DNA from: a virus
DNA: 22,519 nucleotides
Reading direction: 5' to 3' (one strand)
IMG/VR virus record: IMGVR_UViG_3300017725_000083
Span: 1-22,519 of that record
Shown: positions 15,123 through 22,519 of the stretch, one piece after another
Layout of the letters: every line of letters begins with the position of its first letter
Position numbering within the stretch: position 1 is the first letter of the stretch
Notes under the pieces: model-generated
Seen by the model: the letters and a program-made list of their open reading frames with translations, nothing else
Database searches by the model: none
Told to the model about the DNA's origin: nothing
Program-made: the position numbers and the translations under genes

Positions 15123-16709
15123 CTAGAATTCGACAATTAATTTAATGTCTTCAATCTGTGATGATGATCTATTAATAGGATCTCTATTTTCTAAGAAGAT
15201 CAATTGACCACTATTTCTTTTAACTTCAGGACCATATCCATTTGCAATTGTACCAAAAGCATCGCCAGTATTTAATGTAGCACTACCACCATTTGGTAAT
15301 GTTCCAGTAATGGTATCACCAGATACAAAATTACCAAATCCAGTTTTTTCGTTTTGGTAATAATAGAGTACTTTATTGGATGTATCTATTTCTACTAAAT
15401 AAGCTTTTGCTCCACTGGTCGAACCACTGATAACTTGATCAACAGCAAATCCAGTAAGAGAAGCTCCAGAGTGTAAGCGCAAAGATCTTCTAGCTCTCAA
15501 TGTAGTTGCTGAAGCTACAACATCAGATCCAAAATTCTGTGGATTTTTAATTAATGCAATTTGTCTGAAATCTTGACCTACTGTTAAGTCACCACCTTCT
15601 GAACCAGAAAGCTGAGTATTAATAGCAACAAAGAAAGCTCCTAATTCGGAAATAGGATCTGTACCATGTCCATTAGGTGGAGATATAACTGCTCTTGCAG
15701 TTGCTAAAGATCCACCGCCGCCACTGATTACAATATCAGCAACGTTATAATCTGTTCCTTTATCAGTAACAGTAATAGAAGCTACTGTTTGGCTTGAGCC
15801 AGATCCGGCCATCACTGCAGTTGCAGTAGCACCAGTACCATCACCAGTAATTGTAACAGTAGGTGCTGAACTATAATCTTGTCCAGCTGATGTGACTTCT
15901 ATTCTTTCAATACCAGCAGCTTTACCATGACCTAATGAATTAATTTGAGCCGTTTGGTTAGCGTAGTTAACATCAGTCGTAGCAAACCTACCAAAGGTAA
16001 GTGTTCCACCATCAGTTAATGATTGAGCACTTGATAGCGTAAGTGTAGTACCACTAATGTTTGCAACCGTAACCGAACCAGAGATACCAGCACCTGTTAC
16101 TAATTGACCAACTTTAATGTTAGCATTTGCTGCAGACAAAGTAGCTGCAGTTGCAGAACTTGTAGCACCATTAACTGTAGCAGTTGTTGGATAACCAAGT
16201 GTATTAACTGGCATATATGAATTCGTTAAGAATTTTTCAGCATCTACTACTGTGACAGTGTACATGTATTTCCACTTATATCCATCTGATTCTGAAGTTG
16301 GTTCTGTATTAATATGTACAGGTTCTATTGTAGAAGCACCGGCTCCAGCTACGATACACTTATAAACTTTAAACTCGGATGTGATTATGTAAAAAGCTTT
16401 GTCGTATATTGTAGCATCATCTGAATCCCATGCAACATAAGATCTACCAGAAGTCCATGTATGTCTATTAACTACGTGTGCCACTTCTCCGGCGGTTACT
16501 TTTTTCATACCAATCATTTGCTGGTATGCTCCTGCTATATTGTCAATATTATCTAAAGGAGTGAATGGTGTAGTATCAGTAGTATCACTAGTTGAATTTG
16601 ACCAAACATCTGATTTACCGATAGCGACATAAACACTACTAGAGGCCACATCCTCTTTAAAGTTTTGAGCATTGACTACTCTAAATGGTGTTGTTACTAT
16701 TGCTGTCAT
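15123..16709 (-). CDS. 8: Baseplate wedge protein gp8-like, 528 residues
   Basis: The N-terminal half follows the T4 gp8 pattern: AIVTTPFR at residues 3-10, SVYVAIGKSDVWS at 25-37 (compare FITFGRSEPWS in T4), VVNRHTW at 79-85, YKCI at 116-119, TIEP at 127-130 and DGYKWKYMY at 142-150 (compare DGYVWEYLF). T4 gp8 has 334 residues; the extra length here is explained by inserted glycine-rich modules, including two GxxYxxAPxV-type repeats (codons at about 15690-15920) and an SGSTSGAKAYLVEIDTS segment. In T4, gp8 dimers join wedges by contacting gp7 and gp10. It starts three bases after the preceding gene's stop, with AGGA before the ATG and a late promoter match 38 bases upstream. Confidence 0.85.
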   Translation of the reverse strand: MTAIVTTPFRVVNAQNFKEDVASSSVYVAIGKSDVWSNSTSDTTDTTPFTPLDNIDNIAGAYQQMIGMKKVTAGEVAHVVNRHTWTSGRSYVAWDSDDATIYDKAFYIITSEFKVYKCIVAGAGASTIEPVHINTEPTSESDGYKWKYMYTVTVVDAEKFLTNSYMPVNTLGYPTTATVNGATSSATAATLSAANANIKVGQLVTGAGISGSVTVANISGTTLTLSSAQSLTDGGTLTFGRFATTDVNYANQTAQINSLGHGKAAGIERIEVTSAGQDYSSAPTVTITGDGTGATATAVMAGSGSSQTVASITVTDKGTDYNVADIVISGGGGSLATARAVISPPNGHGTDPISELGAFFVAINTQLSGSEGGDLTVGQDFRQIALIKNPQNFGSDVVASATTLRARRSLRLHSGASLTGFAVDQVISGSTSGAKAYLVEIDTSNKVLYYYQNEKTGFGNFVSGDTITGTLPNGGSATLNTGDAFGTIANGYGPEVKRNSGQLIFLENRDPINRSSSQIEDIKLIVEF

Positions 16710-16712
16710 TTT

Positions 16713-18803
16713 TTATTCCTGTGCTATAATAGCTTTGTTATTAAATCTATTTATAATAGTTCCAGGGAAGTTTTCAATAGTTTTGTCACTAAAAAAGCTG
16801 ATTGGATATCCATTATGAAACTTCCTAGCGCTATCAAAATTACTACCTTTTCTATTAAAGTAATTATTATTTATAAGGGTTCTAAAGTTGTCGTCTCCAA
16901 CTTCTGTTGCAACATGATTTAAAGAAAGTATAAGAATTTCTTTGACTTCTTTTGCTCTTTCTTCAATGTTAGTTGGTGAATTAAATCTAACTACTGGATC
17001 TCTTACATAACCTCTACCTTGATTTGTAATTGTAATACCAGTTATTTCTCCTTTATGTATTGGATTATCTTCATCTGATATATCGTCTGCTGCAGCAATT
17101 TGAACCGTAGCAGTTGCGTTCACATTTGTAGATAATAATACACCATCTGAATCTGTTGCAGTAGGTGGTCCAATTTCTATTCCGGGAGCCTGTGAATATG
17201 TTTTATCACCAAATGGACCAGAAGTTTTAATGCTTGTTACTTTACCAGCATTAGCATTTGCAGCAGGACTTGCATTAGCAGAAATATAATTACCTCCACC
17301 ACTTACAATAGTTGTTCTTGCAATTCTTCCATCAACATCTACTTGACAAGTAATAGTTGCATTTGATATTGATTGTCCTGGTATAGGATCTCCTGTTACT
17401 GTTACTGCTGGCCCAGTGAAAAAGTCTTGACCATTAATTGTTTGTTTTGTTGCTGGATTTACTGGATATCCAAATCCAGGATTGGCTATACTTACATTTG
17501 TAATTACTCCACTTGGATTAAGCGTAATAGATAACTGACCTGAATTGCTTACTTTAGATTCTAAATTTGGTAAGAAGAAAGATGTAAATGCTTCAACAAG
17601 TAATGCAACATCTTCTGCGCCAATAACACCAGGCTGTAATCCTGGCATTGAAGATAAAGTTTTTCTATTTAATCTTCCATATAGATCTCTATATGAATAA
17701 ATAAACCCAGGTTGATTTGGAACTGGTATAGATCCAGTATTACCCTCATTAATACCTGTATCTAATTCAACTGCTTCTTGTCTTATATTATCTCCAAGAG
17801 CAGCACGAGTTAATTCTGTTAAAATAAGAATTTCACCAAAGAATATAAATCCAGCTGGATGTACTAATTTATCAAAGGCTGTTTCCCAGTCACTTAAGTT
17901 TTTACCAGTTCTTACTACATAAGAAAACTTTTGATAAAATTTTGAATCTTGTAATTTAACATTATCAGATAAGAATCCTTTATGATCTAGGTATTGGTTT
18001 AACCCTTGATCCCATTTACCTGAAGAAGGTATTAAAGTTTTATCGTATGGAAATTCGGTTTCTACATTTTCATCAAATAATAATCTAAAGAATATTTCAA
18101 TCGAATCTGATGTACCCTTTAGTTTATAAAAGTCATTAATATTTTTGTATAGATTTCTTTTATTAACAGTCAAATCTCTTGGAATTGCTGCAGCAATTTC
18201 TTTCTGCATAAGCTCTAAATAATCAGTTGTATTTTCATCTATATTCAAAGCTTCTTCAATGGCATTAATAATATAAGAAGGACCAGGTCCAACCCAATAA
18301 GTAATAGGTGTTACTAATTTTGCAGTCTGGCCGTTAAGATTATTATCTAAATTAACAACAGAAAAGGTTTTACCAATTTCAGTTGTACGATCTTTAAGAG
18401 TACCTGGTAGTTCATTACCATTTGATATTTGTACATTTGTTCCTGTTAATGGTACTGTAGTTTCAACTCCATTAGAATCTGTAACCACTAAGCTTGAACT
18501 TGCTCCATCAAAGTCAGTAAAGAATTCGTTGTTATCGTTATTCGGATCTAAGATTCTAAAGACAGCTCTTCTTGACGCTACTAAATCTGTAAAAGTTTCT
18601 GTCTCAACATATATGAACTCTTTCATATTCATGAATTCATAATATTTTTCAAGAAGCTGTTTAATACCAGTGTCACCAGAATCTGTTAAGATTTCTTGAG
18701 GTATAACCTGATCGATTCGTAAATCTTCTTTTGTTTTCTTTTTAAGCGATCCAACCGATTCTACATAATTCGGATTGGTTGCGTCTGATCCATATCCACT
18801 CAT
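16713..18803 (-). CDS. Baseplate wedge protein, gp7 / tail-protein-I-like, 696 residues
   Basis: The N-terminus (residues 30-65) has IDQVIPQEILTDSG then IKQLLEKYYEFMNM, a helix pattern common in wedge proteins of this position. Residues 220-245 have NINDFYKLKGTSDSIEIFFRLL; the KGT followed by a helix is reminiscent of P2 gpI, the counterpart of T4 gp7. VHPAGFIFFGEI (about residues 322-333) is a further family-like motif. The C-terminal half contains three GFGY/GGNY/GRGY-type repeats, glycine-rich beta modules also present in gp8. Position between gp6 and gp8 matches T4 gene 7, which forms the wedge core with gp6. T4 gp7 is longer (1032 residues) and direct similarity is weak, so the symbol is withheld. 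It starts two bases after the gp6 stop. Confidence 0.75.
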   Translation of the reverse strand: MSGYGSDATNPNYVESVGSLKKKTKEDLRIDQVIPQEILTDSGDTGIKQLLEKYYEFMNMKEFIYVETETFTDLVASRRAVFRILDPNNDNNEFFTDFDGASSSLVVTDSNGVETTVPLTGTNVQISNGNELPGTLKDRTTEIGKTFSVVNLDNNLNGQTAKLVTPITYWVGPGPSYIINAIEEALNIDENTTDYLELMQKEIAAAIPRDLTVNKRNLYKNINDFYKLKGTSDSIEIFFRLLFDENVETEFPYDKTLIPSSGKWDQGLNQYLDHKGFLSDNVKLQDSKFYQKFSYVVRTGKNLSDWETAFDKLVHPAGFIFFGEILILTELTRAALGDNIRQEAVELDTGINEGNTGSIPVPNQPGFIYSYRDLYGRLNRKTLSSMPGLQPGVIGAEDVALLVEAFTSFFLPNLESKVSNSGQLSITLNPSGVITNVSIANPGFGYPVNPATKQTINGQDFFTGPAVTVTGDPIPGQSISNATITCQVDVDGRIARTTIVSGGGNYISANASPAANANAGKVTSIKTSGPFGDKTYSQAPGIEIGPPTATDSDGVLLSTNVNATATVQIAAADDISDEDNPIHKGEITGITITNQGRGYVRDPVVRFNSPTNIEERAKEVKEILILSLNHVATEVGDDNFRTLINNNYFNRKGSNFDSARKFHNGYPISFFSDKTIENFPGTIINRFNNKAIIAQE
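16748..16755 (-). promoter_or_regulatory. T4-type late promoter (TATAAATAG) before gp8
   Basis: An exact late consensus followed by G lies in the last codons of the gp7-like gene. The predicted start would be near 16742 and the leader about 33 bases, with an AGGA ribosome site. A second exact TATAAATA occurs further upstream at 16868-16875. Confidence 0.5.
16868..16875 (-). promoter_or_regulatory. Second TATAAATA match upstream of gp8
   Basis: This exact octamer lies inside the gp7-like gene, in Asn codons, about 160 bases before gp8. It may be a chance product of AT-rich coding sequence. Confidence 0.2.
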
Positions 18804-18805
18804 GT

Positions 18806-20659
18806 TTAAGTACTCGATCTAAATCTTGATGTTGTCTGATAATTAACACTTCCAGAAGAACCTGATGTTGCAATCGTATCTTTATTAGCAGTCATTGTTG
18901 TTCTTGTAGAATCAATAGAAAGTATTTCATCTCTCTTTGGAGCAATATCTAAAGAATCTGGAGTTGCTGTGATACGTATTGGAGTTGCATCGTCTGGTAT
19001 AAATGAATTTAAAGTAATTGTACCTTCTGTTGGATCAACTACTCCACAATCCGATATTGTAGTTACCTTATCTGCTCCAACTAAACGATAAGCAAATATT
19101 TTTCTATTTGAAGAACCGGGAATGGCTACATCATTAAAGAAGTTATCAACTCCATTTCTTTTAAAAGCCGTGGATTGAATGACTGATTCTGTAGCTCCAC
19201 CAGGAACATAGAAAGAACCCGGATATGTTAAACTAAAATTATTTGATATACTTGTTAAAGGTGTAATACTTTGAAACATAAAAGGACGTACTGACGAGTT
19301 AAGAATAGAAGGGTCAGAAGAATCGATCGCTCTTAATAAAGCAGAGTGTCTAAAGACTCCATCAAACTTATTGAGATCATTTAATGAATAATCATCGATT
19401 GTATCTGAAACCACAGCCTTCAGTTCAATATCCGTTCTATCAGTTAAGTTTGGATTATATTTAAATGCTACATCTAATTCTAAGAAAGAATAGTTTGGAT
19501 CTACGACAGTTGGCGTAATTGATACTACATTCTTTCCTTGTAAAACCGTACCAGTCACTGTTGCCTTTTCGTCATCGGTTAATTTATCAGCGGTCTTGGG
19601 TTTAATGGCAATAAATATTTTACCATAATCAGGAGTCGCCTGATCTTCTCCACCCCATGTAGAGATCGCATCGATATTAGAAAATTCTCTTTGAATAATC
19701 GCTCGATAATCATCAGCAGTTACCGCTCTGTTTTGAGAAGTATATGTTAATGGAGCATTATAACGAATAGATTCAAGAGTTTCTCCATCAGCACCACCGG
19801 CTGCTGATGTCACTGTGGTGACTGCGATATTAGAAAAGCCGCCAACATTATCTACCATTGTAAATACCGAAGCACCATTTGCTTCAGTACCATTTGAATA
19901 AACATAGTCCAGTGTTACGATATTATTATTTAAAGGTTTAGAACCGGTTACACCGTCACCGAAATAGACTTCATAAAAACCAGAAGTATTTTCTTGTAAA
20001 TGATAGATCTTACTCGAAGCGTCTACATTTAAAAGAGTCGTAAAGAGAGTAAAGATATCGAAGGAGGTTGATTCCTCATTTGCCTGTACACGAACTCGAA
20101 GAGTACTTGTATCTACGGTCTTATGAGGAAGCTGATGTTTCTGATTTTCGATATCGTTATCGACTCGATATTTAATTGAGTTATAACTTCCCTCTGCAAT
20201 GGCTACATCATTATATGTATAGGTATTACCGACAATTGTAGCAGACTGAGTATTTAATGTCACGAACTGATATGTCTCTCCATCCACTGAAGTACTCAGT
20301 TTCGTTCCACGTTGCAGAGTTAAATTCGTCGGCTTCGTACCGGCGACACCCGCCACATTCACGACCAGATTTACCACAGCTCGCGGCGCTAGCCGCGACG
20401 CCGGAACGTACCCTAGCATACGAGCTCTTGAGACTGCGTTACCTCTTATCTGAGCTGAGTCTAAAAAAGCTTCGTTTAAAGCAAGATGTCCTGCCATAGC
20501 GTTATAATGTGTATTATAAGCCAGAACGTCAAGAAGAACATTCAGACCCGCGCCCTCAAAATCATAGTCATTAAAAACCGTTTGTCTTTTTAAAAAGTTT
20601 TTAAGATTTCTTTTGATGTCGTCAAAGTCTAATTCTGTGGTTTTTAAATTTGATGCCAT
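18806..20659 (-). CDS. 6: Baseplate wedge protein gp6 (baseplate J-like), 617 residues
   Basis: The N-terminal region (residues 33-100) reads FEGAGLNVLLDVLAYNTHYNAMAG...NEAFLDSAQIRGNAVSRARMLGYVP...APRA, the typical opening of T4 gp6/baseplate J-like proteins. Later segments include FYEVYFGDGVTGSKPLNNN, AVTADDYRAIIQREFSNIDAISTWGGED and GKIFIAIKPK, the conserved core of this family. The length is close to T4 gp6 (660). gp6 dimers form the iris-like ring that ties wedges to the hub and opens on contraction. It lies between gp25 and the gp7-like gene, as expected of the gp25-gp6-gp7 wedge core. AAGG lies about ten bases before the ATG. Codons 60-130 contain an unusually GC-rich patch (about 20281-20460) with a strong hairpin. 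Confidence 0.92.
   Translation of the reverse strand: MASNLKTTELDFDDIKRNLKNFLKRQTVFNDYDFEGAGLNVLLDVLAYNTHYNAMAGHLALNEAFLDSAQIRGNAVSRARMLGYVPASRLAPRAVVNLVVNVAGVAGTKPTNLTLQRGTKLSTSVDGETYQFVTLNTQSATIVGNTYTYNDVAIAEGSYNSIKYRVDNDIENQKHQLPHKTVDTSTLRVRVQANEESTSFDIFTLFTTLLNVDASSKIYHLQENTSGFYEVYFGDGVTGSKPLNNNIVTLDYVYSNGTEANGASVFTMVDNVGGFSNIAVTTVTSAAGGADGETLESIRYNAPLTYTSQNRAVTADDYRAIIQREFSNIDAISTWGGEDQATPDYGKIFIAIKPKTADKLTDDEKATVTGTVLQGKNVVSITPTVVDPNYSFLELDVAFKYNPNLTDRTDIELKAVVSDTIDDYSLNDLNKFDGVFRHSALLRAIDSSDPSILNSSVRPFMFQSITPLTSISNNFSLTYPGSFYVPGGATESVIQSTAFKRNGVDNFFNDVAIPGSSNRKIFAYRLVGADKVTTISDCGVVDPTEGTITLNSFIPDDATPIRITATPDSLDIAPKRDEILSIDSTRTTMTANKDTIATSGSSGSVNYQTTSRFRSST
20381..20398 (-). other. GC-rich hairpin inside gp6
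   Basis: TCGCGGC and GCCGCGA (7-bp stem) flank a GCTA loop. It sits at gp6 residues 88-93 in a 60-base segment with 40 G/C (20341-20400), far above the AT-rich background. Confidence 0.7.
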
Positions 20660-20665
20660 GTTATA

Positions 20666-21106
20666 TTACCTTAATCTTTGTAGAACAATTTCTACTTCTG
20701 TATTTAAATCTATTTCTATTATTTGAAAAGAAACCGTGATACGATAAGCATTTCTATCTGATTGATCTTCAATAGCAACTCTACTTACTCTTATTCTTGG
20801 TTCATAATCTATTAATACTTGTTTAATACCATCAGATAATTCATATTTAGTGATAGCATCTGCTGGTTCAAATAGAAGTCCTCTGAGGTTAGCTCCTACT
20901 TTTGGTTGAAAAGGTCTCTCAAAGAAATTAGTTAATATCAAATTTTTAACTGAGTTCTTAATAGCCTCATCGTCTTTTAAAGGAATGACATCCTTTCTTA
21001 TAGGATGGCGAGTTAATTTAAGATTTAAATCAGCCCAGCCTTTCTTACGAGCAACAACGCTGATAGGGCCCGATGATGCTGATCTGTCTCCTGTATAATT
21101 TGCCAT
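20666..21106 (-). CDS. 25: Baseplate wedge protein gp25, 146 residues
   Basis: This is a GPW/gp25-family protein. Residues 64-81 (RPFQPKVGANLRGLLFEP) and the EPR of YEPRIRV (102-104) are the family hallmarks. Length is close to T4 gp25 (132). gp25 belongs to the sheath-initiating part of the wedge core with gp6 and gp7, and was once assigned lysozyme activity that the fold does not support. It is followed by gp6 after six bases. No convincing Shine-Dalgarno is visible within ten bases of the ATG, and TATAAATAG ends five bases before it, which would place the transcript start at the ATG itself. Confidence 0.93.
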   Translation of the reverse strand: MANYTGDRSASSGPISVVARKKGWADLNLKLTRHPIRKDVIPLKDDEAIKNSVKNLILTNFFERPFQPKVGANLRGLLFEPADAITKYELSDGIKQVLIDYEPRIRVSRVAIEDQSDRNAYRITVSFQIIEIDLNTEVEIVLQRLR

Positions 21107-21110
21107 ATAT

Positions 21111-21332
21111 CTATTTATACTCTTTTGTTATATAGTTTGGAAAAAGGTCTGGAAGCATTTTTTCTGGAGAATTTTTTTTTCTGCTGAAAATCTCTGAAAG
21201 AAATCTGAGGCCGAGATATGCTAGCCCACCGTATACCATGGCGGCCTTTTTCGAGCCAATATAACCGCCCATTTGTCTTGAATAATAACCCTTTACATTC
21301 TGATCAATATGTGTTATAATACTATAGTACAT
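21111..21332 (-). CDS. Unknown small protein with one hydrophobic segment, 73 residues
   Basis: I do not recognise this protein. It begins MYYSIITHIDQNVKGYYSRQ, has a Gly/Ala/Leu-rich stretch at about residues 30-49 (AAMVYGGLAYLGLRFLSEIF) that could be a membrane or packing helix, and then a basic, Lys-rich tail (SRKKNSPEKMLPDLFPNY). It overlaps the spike gene by one base (TAATG) with GAAGGG as ribosome site, and sits between spike and gp25 in a run of structural genes. Options are a small hub or spike accessory or an assembly factor; a membrane protein is less likely from context. Confidence 0.7.
   Translation of the reverse strand: MYYSIITHIDQNVKGYYSRQMGGYIGSKKAAMVYGGLAYLGLRFLSEIFSRKKNSPEKMLPDLFPNYITKEYK
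21112..21119 (-). promoter_or_regulatory. TATAAATAG late-promoter match just before gp25
   Basis: This exact late consensus is made from the last two codons and the stop of the 73-residue gene (Tyr-Lys-stop). With T4 geometry, +1 would fall at about 21106, the A of the gp25 ATG, so the message would be leaderless if the site is real. Confidence 0.35.
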
Positions 21333-22042
21333 TATGTTCCCTTCGTCGGTGACTTCGTTTCTTGTGTCGCTGGAGTAGGAGAACTTGATCCACCTGTACC
21401 TGGTACTTCAACGTGTGTATGGCCAGATAATGTTACAGACGCACTTGTTTCACCATCATCTCCTACGCTACCGGCCTTCGCTGTAACCTCTCCTGTGACA
21501 TCGAGCTTTCCTGTAATAGTAGTATTACCATCTATATTAACGATATCATTGATTGCATTGATTTGTATACCACCATCCTTATCTATTAATATTGTAGTAC
21601 CTTTTTTATGAGTGATACTGATGCGCTCTGATCCCTCTGTGTTATCTAATTCTATTAGGTGCCCAGCCTTACTACGATATACTTTGTTACTCGGTGGATT
21701 GAGCTGTGATTCAACAGGTATATCTCTGACACCGTTCTCTTGCGTGGCTACTGATCCCATTACCATAGGGTCTTGAGCAGAGGATCCATCACGAAAGAAA
21801 CCTACGACCCAGGAACCGACTTCTAAATGATGATTGGCTCCTATACCTTGATAAGAAGCTGCTGTATTGGGCATTATAACTGTAGCCCATGGTAGATCAT
21901 CTGTAGTTAAGACAGCTTTATCCATTGAATGGAACCCTATACAACGTACTTTCACGCGATTTAATATTAGAGGATCATCAATATCTTCTATTATACCGGT
22001 ATACCAAGTAAACTGTTGTCCTATAAAATCATCTTCTCTCAT
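21332..22042 (-). CDS. 5: Baseplate spike protein, gp5-like without lysozyme domain, 236 residues
   Basis: Residues about 8-110 are an OB-fold of the gp5 / baseplate V type: YTGIIEDIDDPLILNRVKVRCIG, LPWATVIMP, LEVGSWVVGFF and DPMVMGSV are characteristic. Residues about 120-205 (VYRSKAGHLIELDNTEGSERISI, then short strand repeats with DKDGGIQIN, DGNTTITGKLDVTGEV) are a trimeric beta-helix needle. At the tip SGHTH gives the HxH motif (His208, His210) that in P2 gpV and related spikes binds an iron ion. A Ser/Thr/Pro-rich 25-residue tail follows. The lysozyme domain of T4 gp5 (575 residues in T4) is absent. It starts in an ATGA overlap with the hub gene. It would pierce the outer membrane at the tail tip; the symbol is by homology of the OB-fold and gene order. 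Confidence 0.85.
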   Translation of the reverse strand: MREDDFIGQQFTWYTGIIEDIDDPLILNRVKVRCIGFHSMDKAVLTTDDLPWATVIMPNTAASYQGIGANHHLEVGSWVVGFFRDGSSAQDPMVMGSVATQENGVRDIPVESQLNPPSNKVYRSKAGHLIELDNTEGSERISITHKKGTTILIDKDGGIQINAINDIVNIDGNTTITGKLDVTGEVTAKAGSVGDDGETSASVTLSGHTHVEVPGTGGSSSPTPATQETKSPTKGT

Positions 22043-22519
22043 AGCTCTACCTCTTTATCATAATCTAAATTGCTCGTATCCTTCTTACACAATAGGTTCA
22101 TAGTATACTCTTGATCATAATTAAACTTATGCTCTATATCATATACGATATACACACCGCTTTTGTTCTGATCGATTGATTTATTGTTCTTATTTAACTC
22201 TGCGTCGAGACTCTTAGGTATCTTAAGCCGTATCTTAGCTCCAGCGGCTATACGAGGATCACCACACACATTTACGTTTATTTGAGACGCTTCCATAGAG
22301 GCAGTTTTTGATGATGCATTTTGAATATTCTCTGGCATTGCATCATGATAATTACTATAACCAGAAAAGGCTAAACTATTAAGTGATGCATTATAGTCTC
22401 TTGCACTGACGAACTCTTCTAATCCCTTTTCTAGGAACTTCTTTTCCTTTTTATATGATCGATACTTATTATCTCCTATAACAAACGTATCATCATACCT
22501 ATATTCCTTATCTATTACG
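22039..22519 (-). CDS. Baseplate hub protein, gp27/gpD-like, C-terminal part (partial)
   Basis: The frame is open from the right edge to the TGA at 22039-22041, giving 159 visible residues; the true start lies outside the window, so the Met at 22336-22338 is internal. The end has CGDPRIAAGAKIRLKIPKS then SGVYIVYDIEHKFNYDQEYTMNLLC, resembling the C-terminal half of hub proteins (T4 gp27, P2 gpD, VgrG N-terminal type) where a GDPRI-G-xI loop and YxVxxVxHxF strand pattern recur. The location directly before a gp5-like spike gene (ATGA overlap) fits the hub-spike pair. Upstream residues are Lys/Tyr/Ser-rich. A distinct hub accessory cannot be excluded since the N-terminus is missing. Confidence 0.7.
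   Translation of the reverse strand, partial: VIDKEYRYDDTFVIGDNKYRSYKKEKKFLEKGLEEFVSARDYNASLNSLAFSGYSNYHDAMPENIQNASSKTASMEASQINVNVCGDPRIAAGAKIRLKIPKSLDAELNKNNKSIDQNKSGVYIVYDIEHKFNYDQEYTMNLLCKKDTSNLDYDKEVEL

Noticed and set aside
20257-20499. 80-residue plus-strand frame in the GC-rich patch of gp6
   Set aside because: Antisense frames lengthen where stop-rich AT sequence is absent; the gp6 reading is clearly the real one.
21309-21611. 100-residue plus-strand frame opposite the spike gene
   Set aside because: Opposite a well-supported OB-fold/beta-helix gene, with no ribosome site or family resemblance.
22339-22518. Taking the Met at 22336-22338 as the start of a 99-residue gene
   Set aside because: The frame stays open to the right edge with sensible protein sequence, so the Met is internal to a larger hub protein.

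Overview
The window is one block of late virion-structure genes from a tailed phage with a contractile, T4-type tail. Every gene I can support lies on the minus strand, so transcription runs from position 22519 towards 1. The sequence is AT-rich, genes are packed with 1-4 base overlaps or gaps of a few bases, and proteins show clear family resemblance to T4-like marine phages. A T4-like phage of an AT-rich marine bacterium (SAR11 or Prochlorococcus/Synechococcus type host) is the best reading; the host itself is not determined by this window.

Layout in transcription order: (1) 22519-21111, central hub and spike: the C-terminal part of a gp27-like hub protein, a short gp5-like spike protein with an OB-fold and an HxH tip but no lysozyme domain, and a 73-residue protein of unknown role. 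(2) 21106-15123, the baseplate wedge: gp25, gp6, a gp7/tail-protein-I-like protein and gp8, in the same relative order as in T4. (3) 15097-9520, a giant DUF4815-type virion protein and a 72-residue coiled-coil protein. (4) 9520-1, fibre and adhesin proteins: an 1815-residue fibre ending in an S74 intramolecular chaperone, a 110-residue beta protein, a 73-residue protein, a 506-residue fibre-like protein, and a TTG-started fibre protein that runs off the left edge of the window.

The gene set would build the hub-spike complex, the wedges around it, and the fibres attached to the baseplate periphery. Control appears to come from T4-type late promoters (TATAAATA on the minus strand). Six exact matches were seen, four of them close in front of genes; the only real intergenic gap (1904-1981) combines such a promoter with palindromes that would fold at the 5' end of the message.

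The most interesting item is in the left-edge fibre protein. Residues about 66-182 look like a cupredoxin (type-1 copper) domain with a complete His-Cys-His-Met ligand set embedded in a virion fibre. Together with the HxH (iron-type) spike tip, the particle could carry two different metal sites. Other points of note are a GC-rich patch in gp6, shared modules among the fibre proteins, an identical C-terminal GGTY encoded with different codons in two genes, and a promoter match that would make the gp25 message leaderless. No tRNA, CRISPR array, insertion sequence or integrase was seen, and no gene-free stretch exceeds 100 bases.
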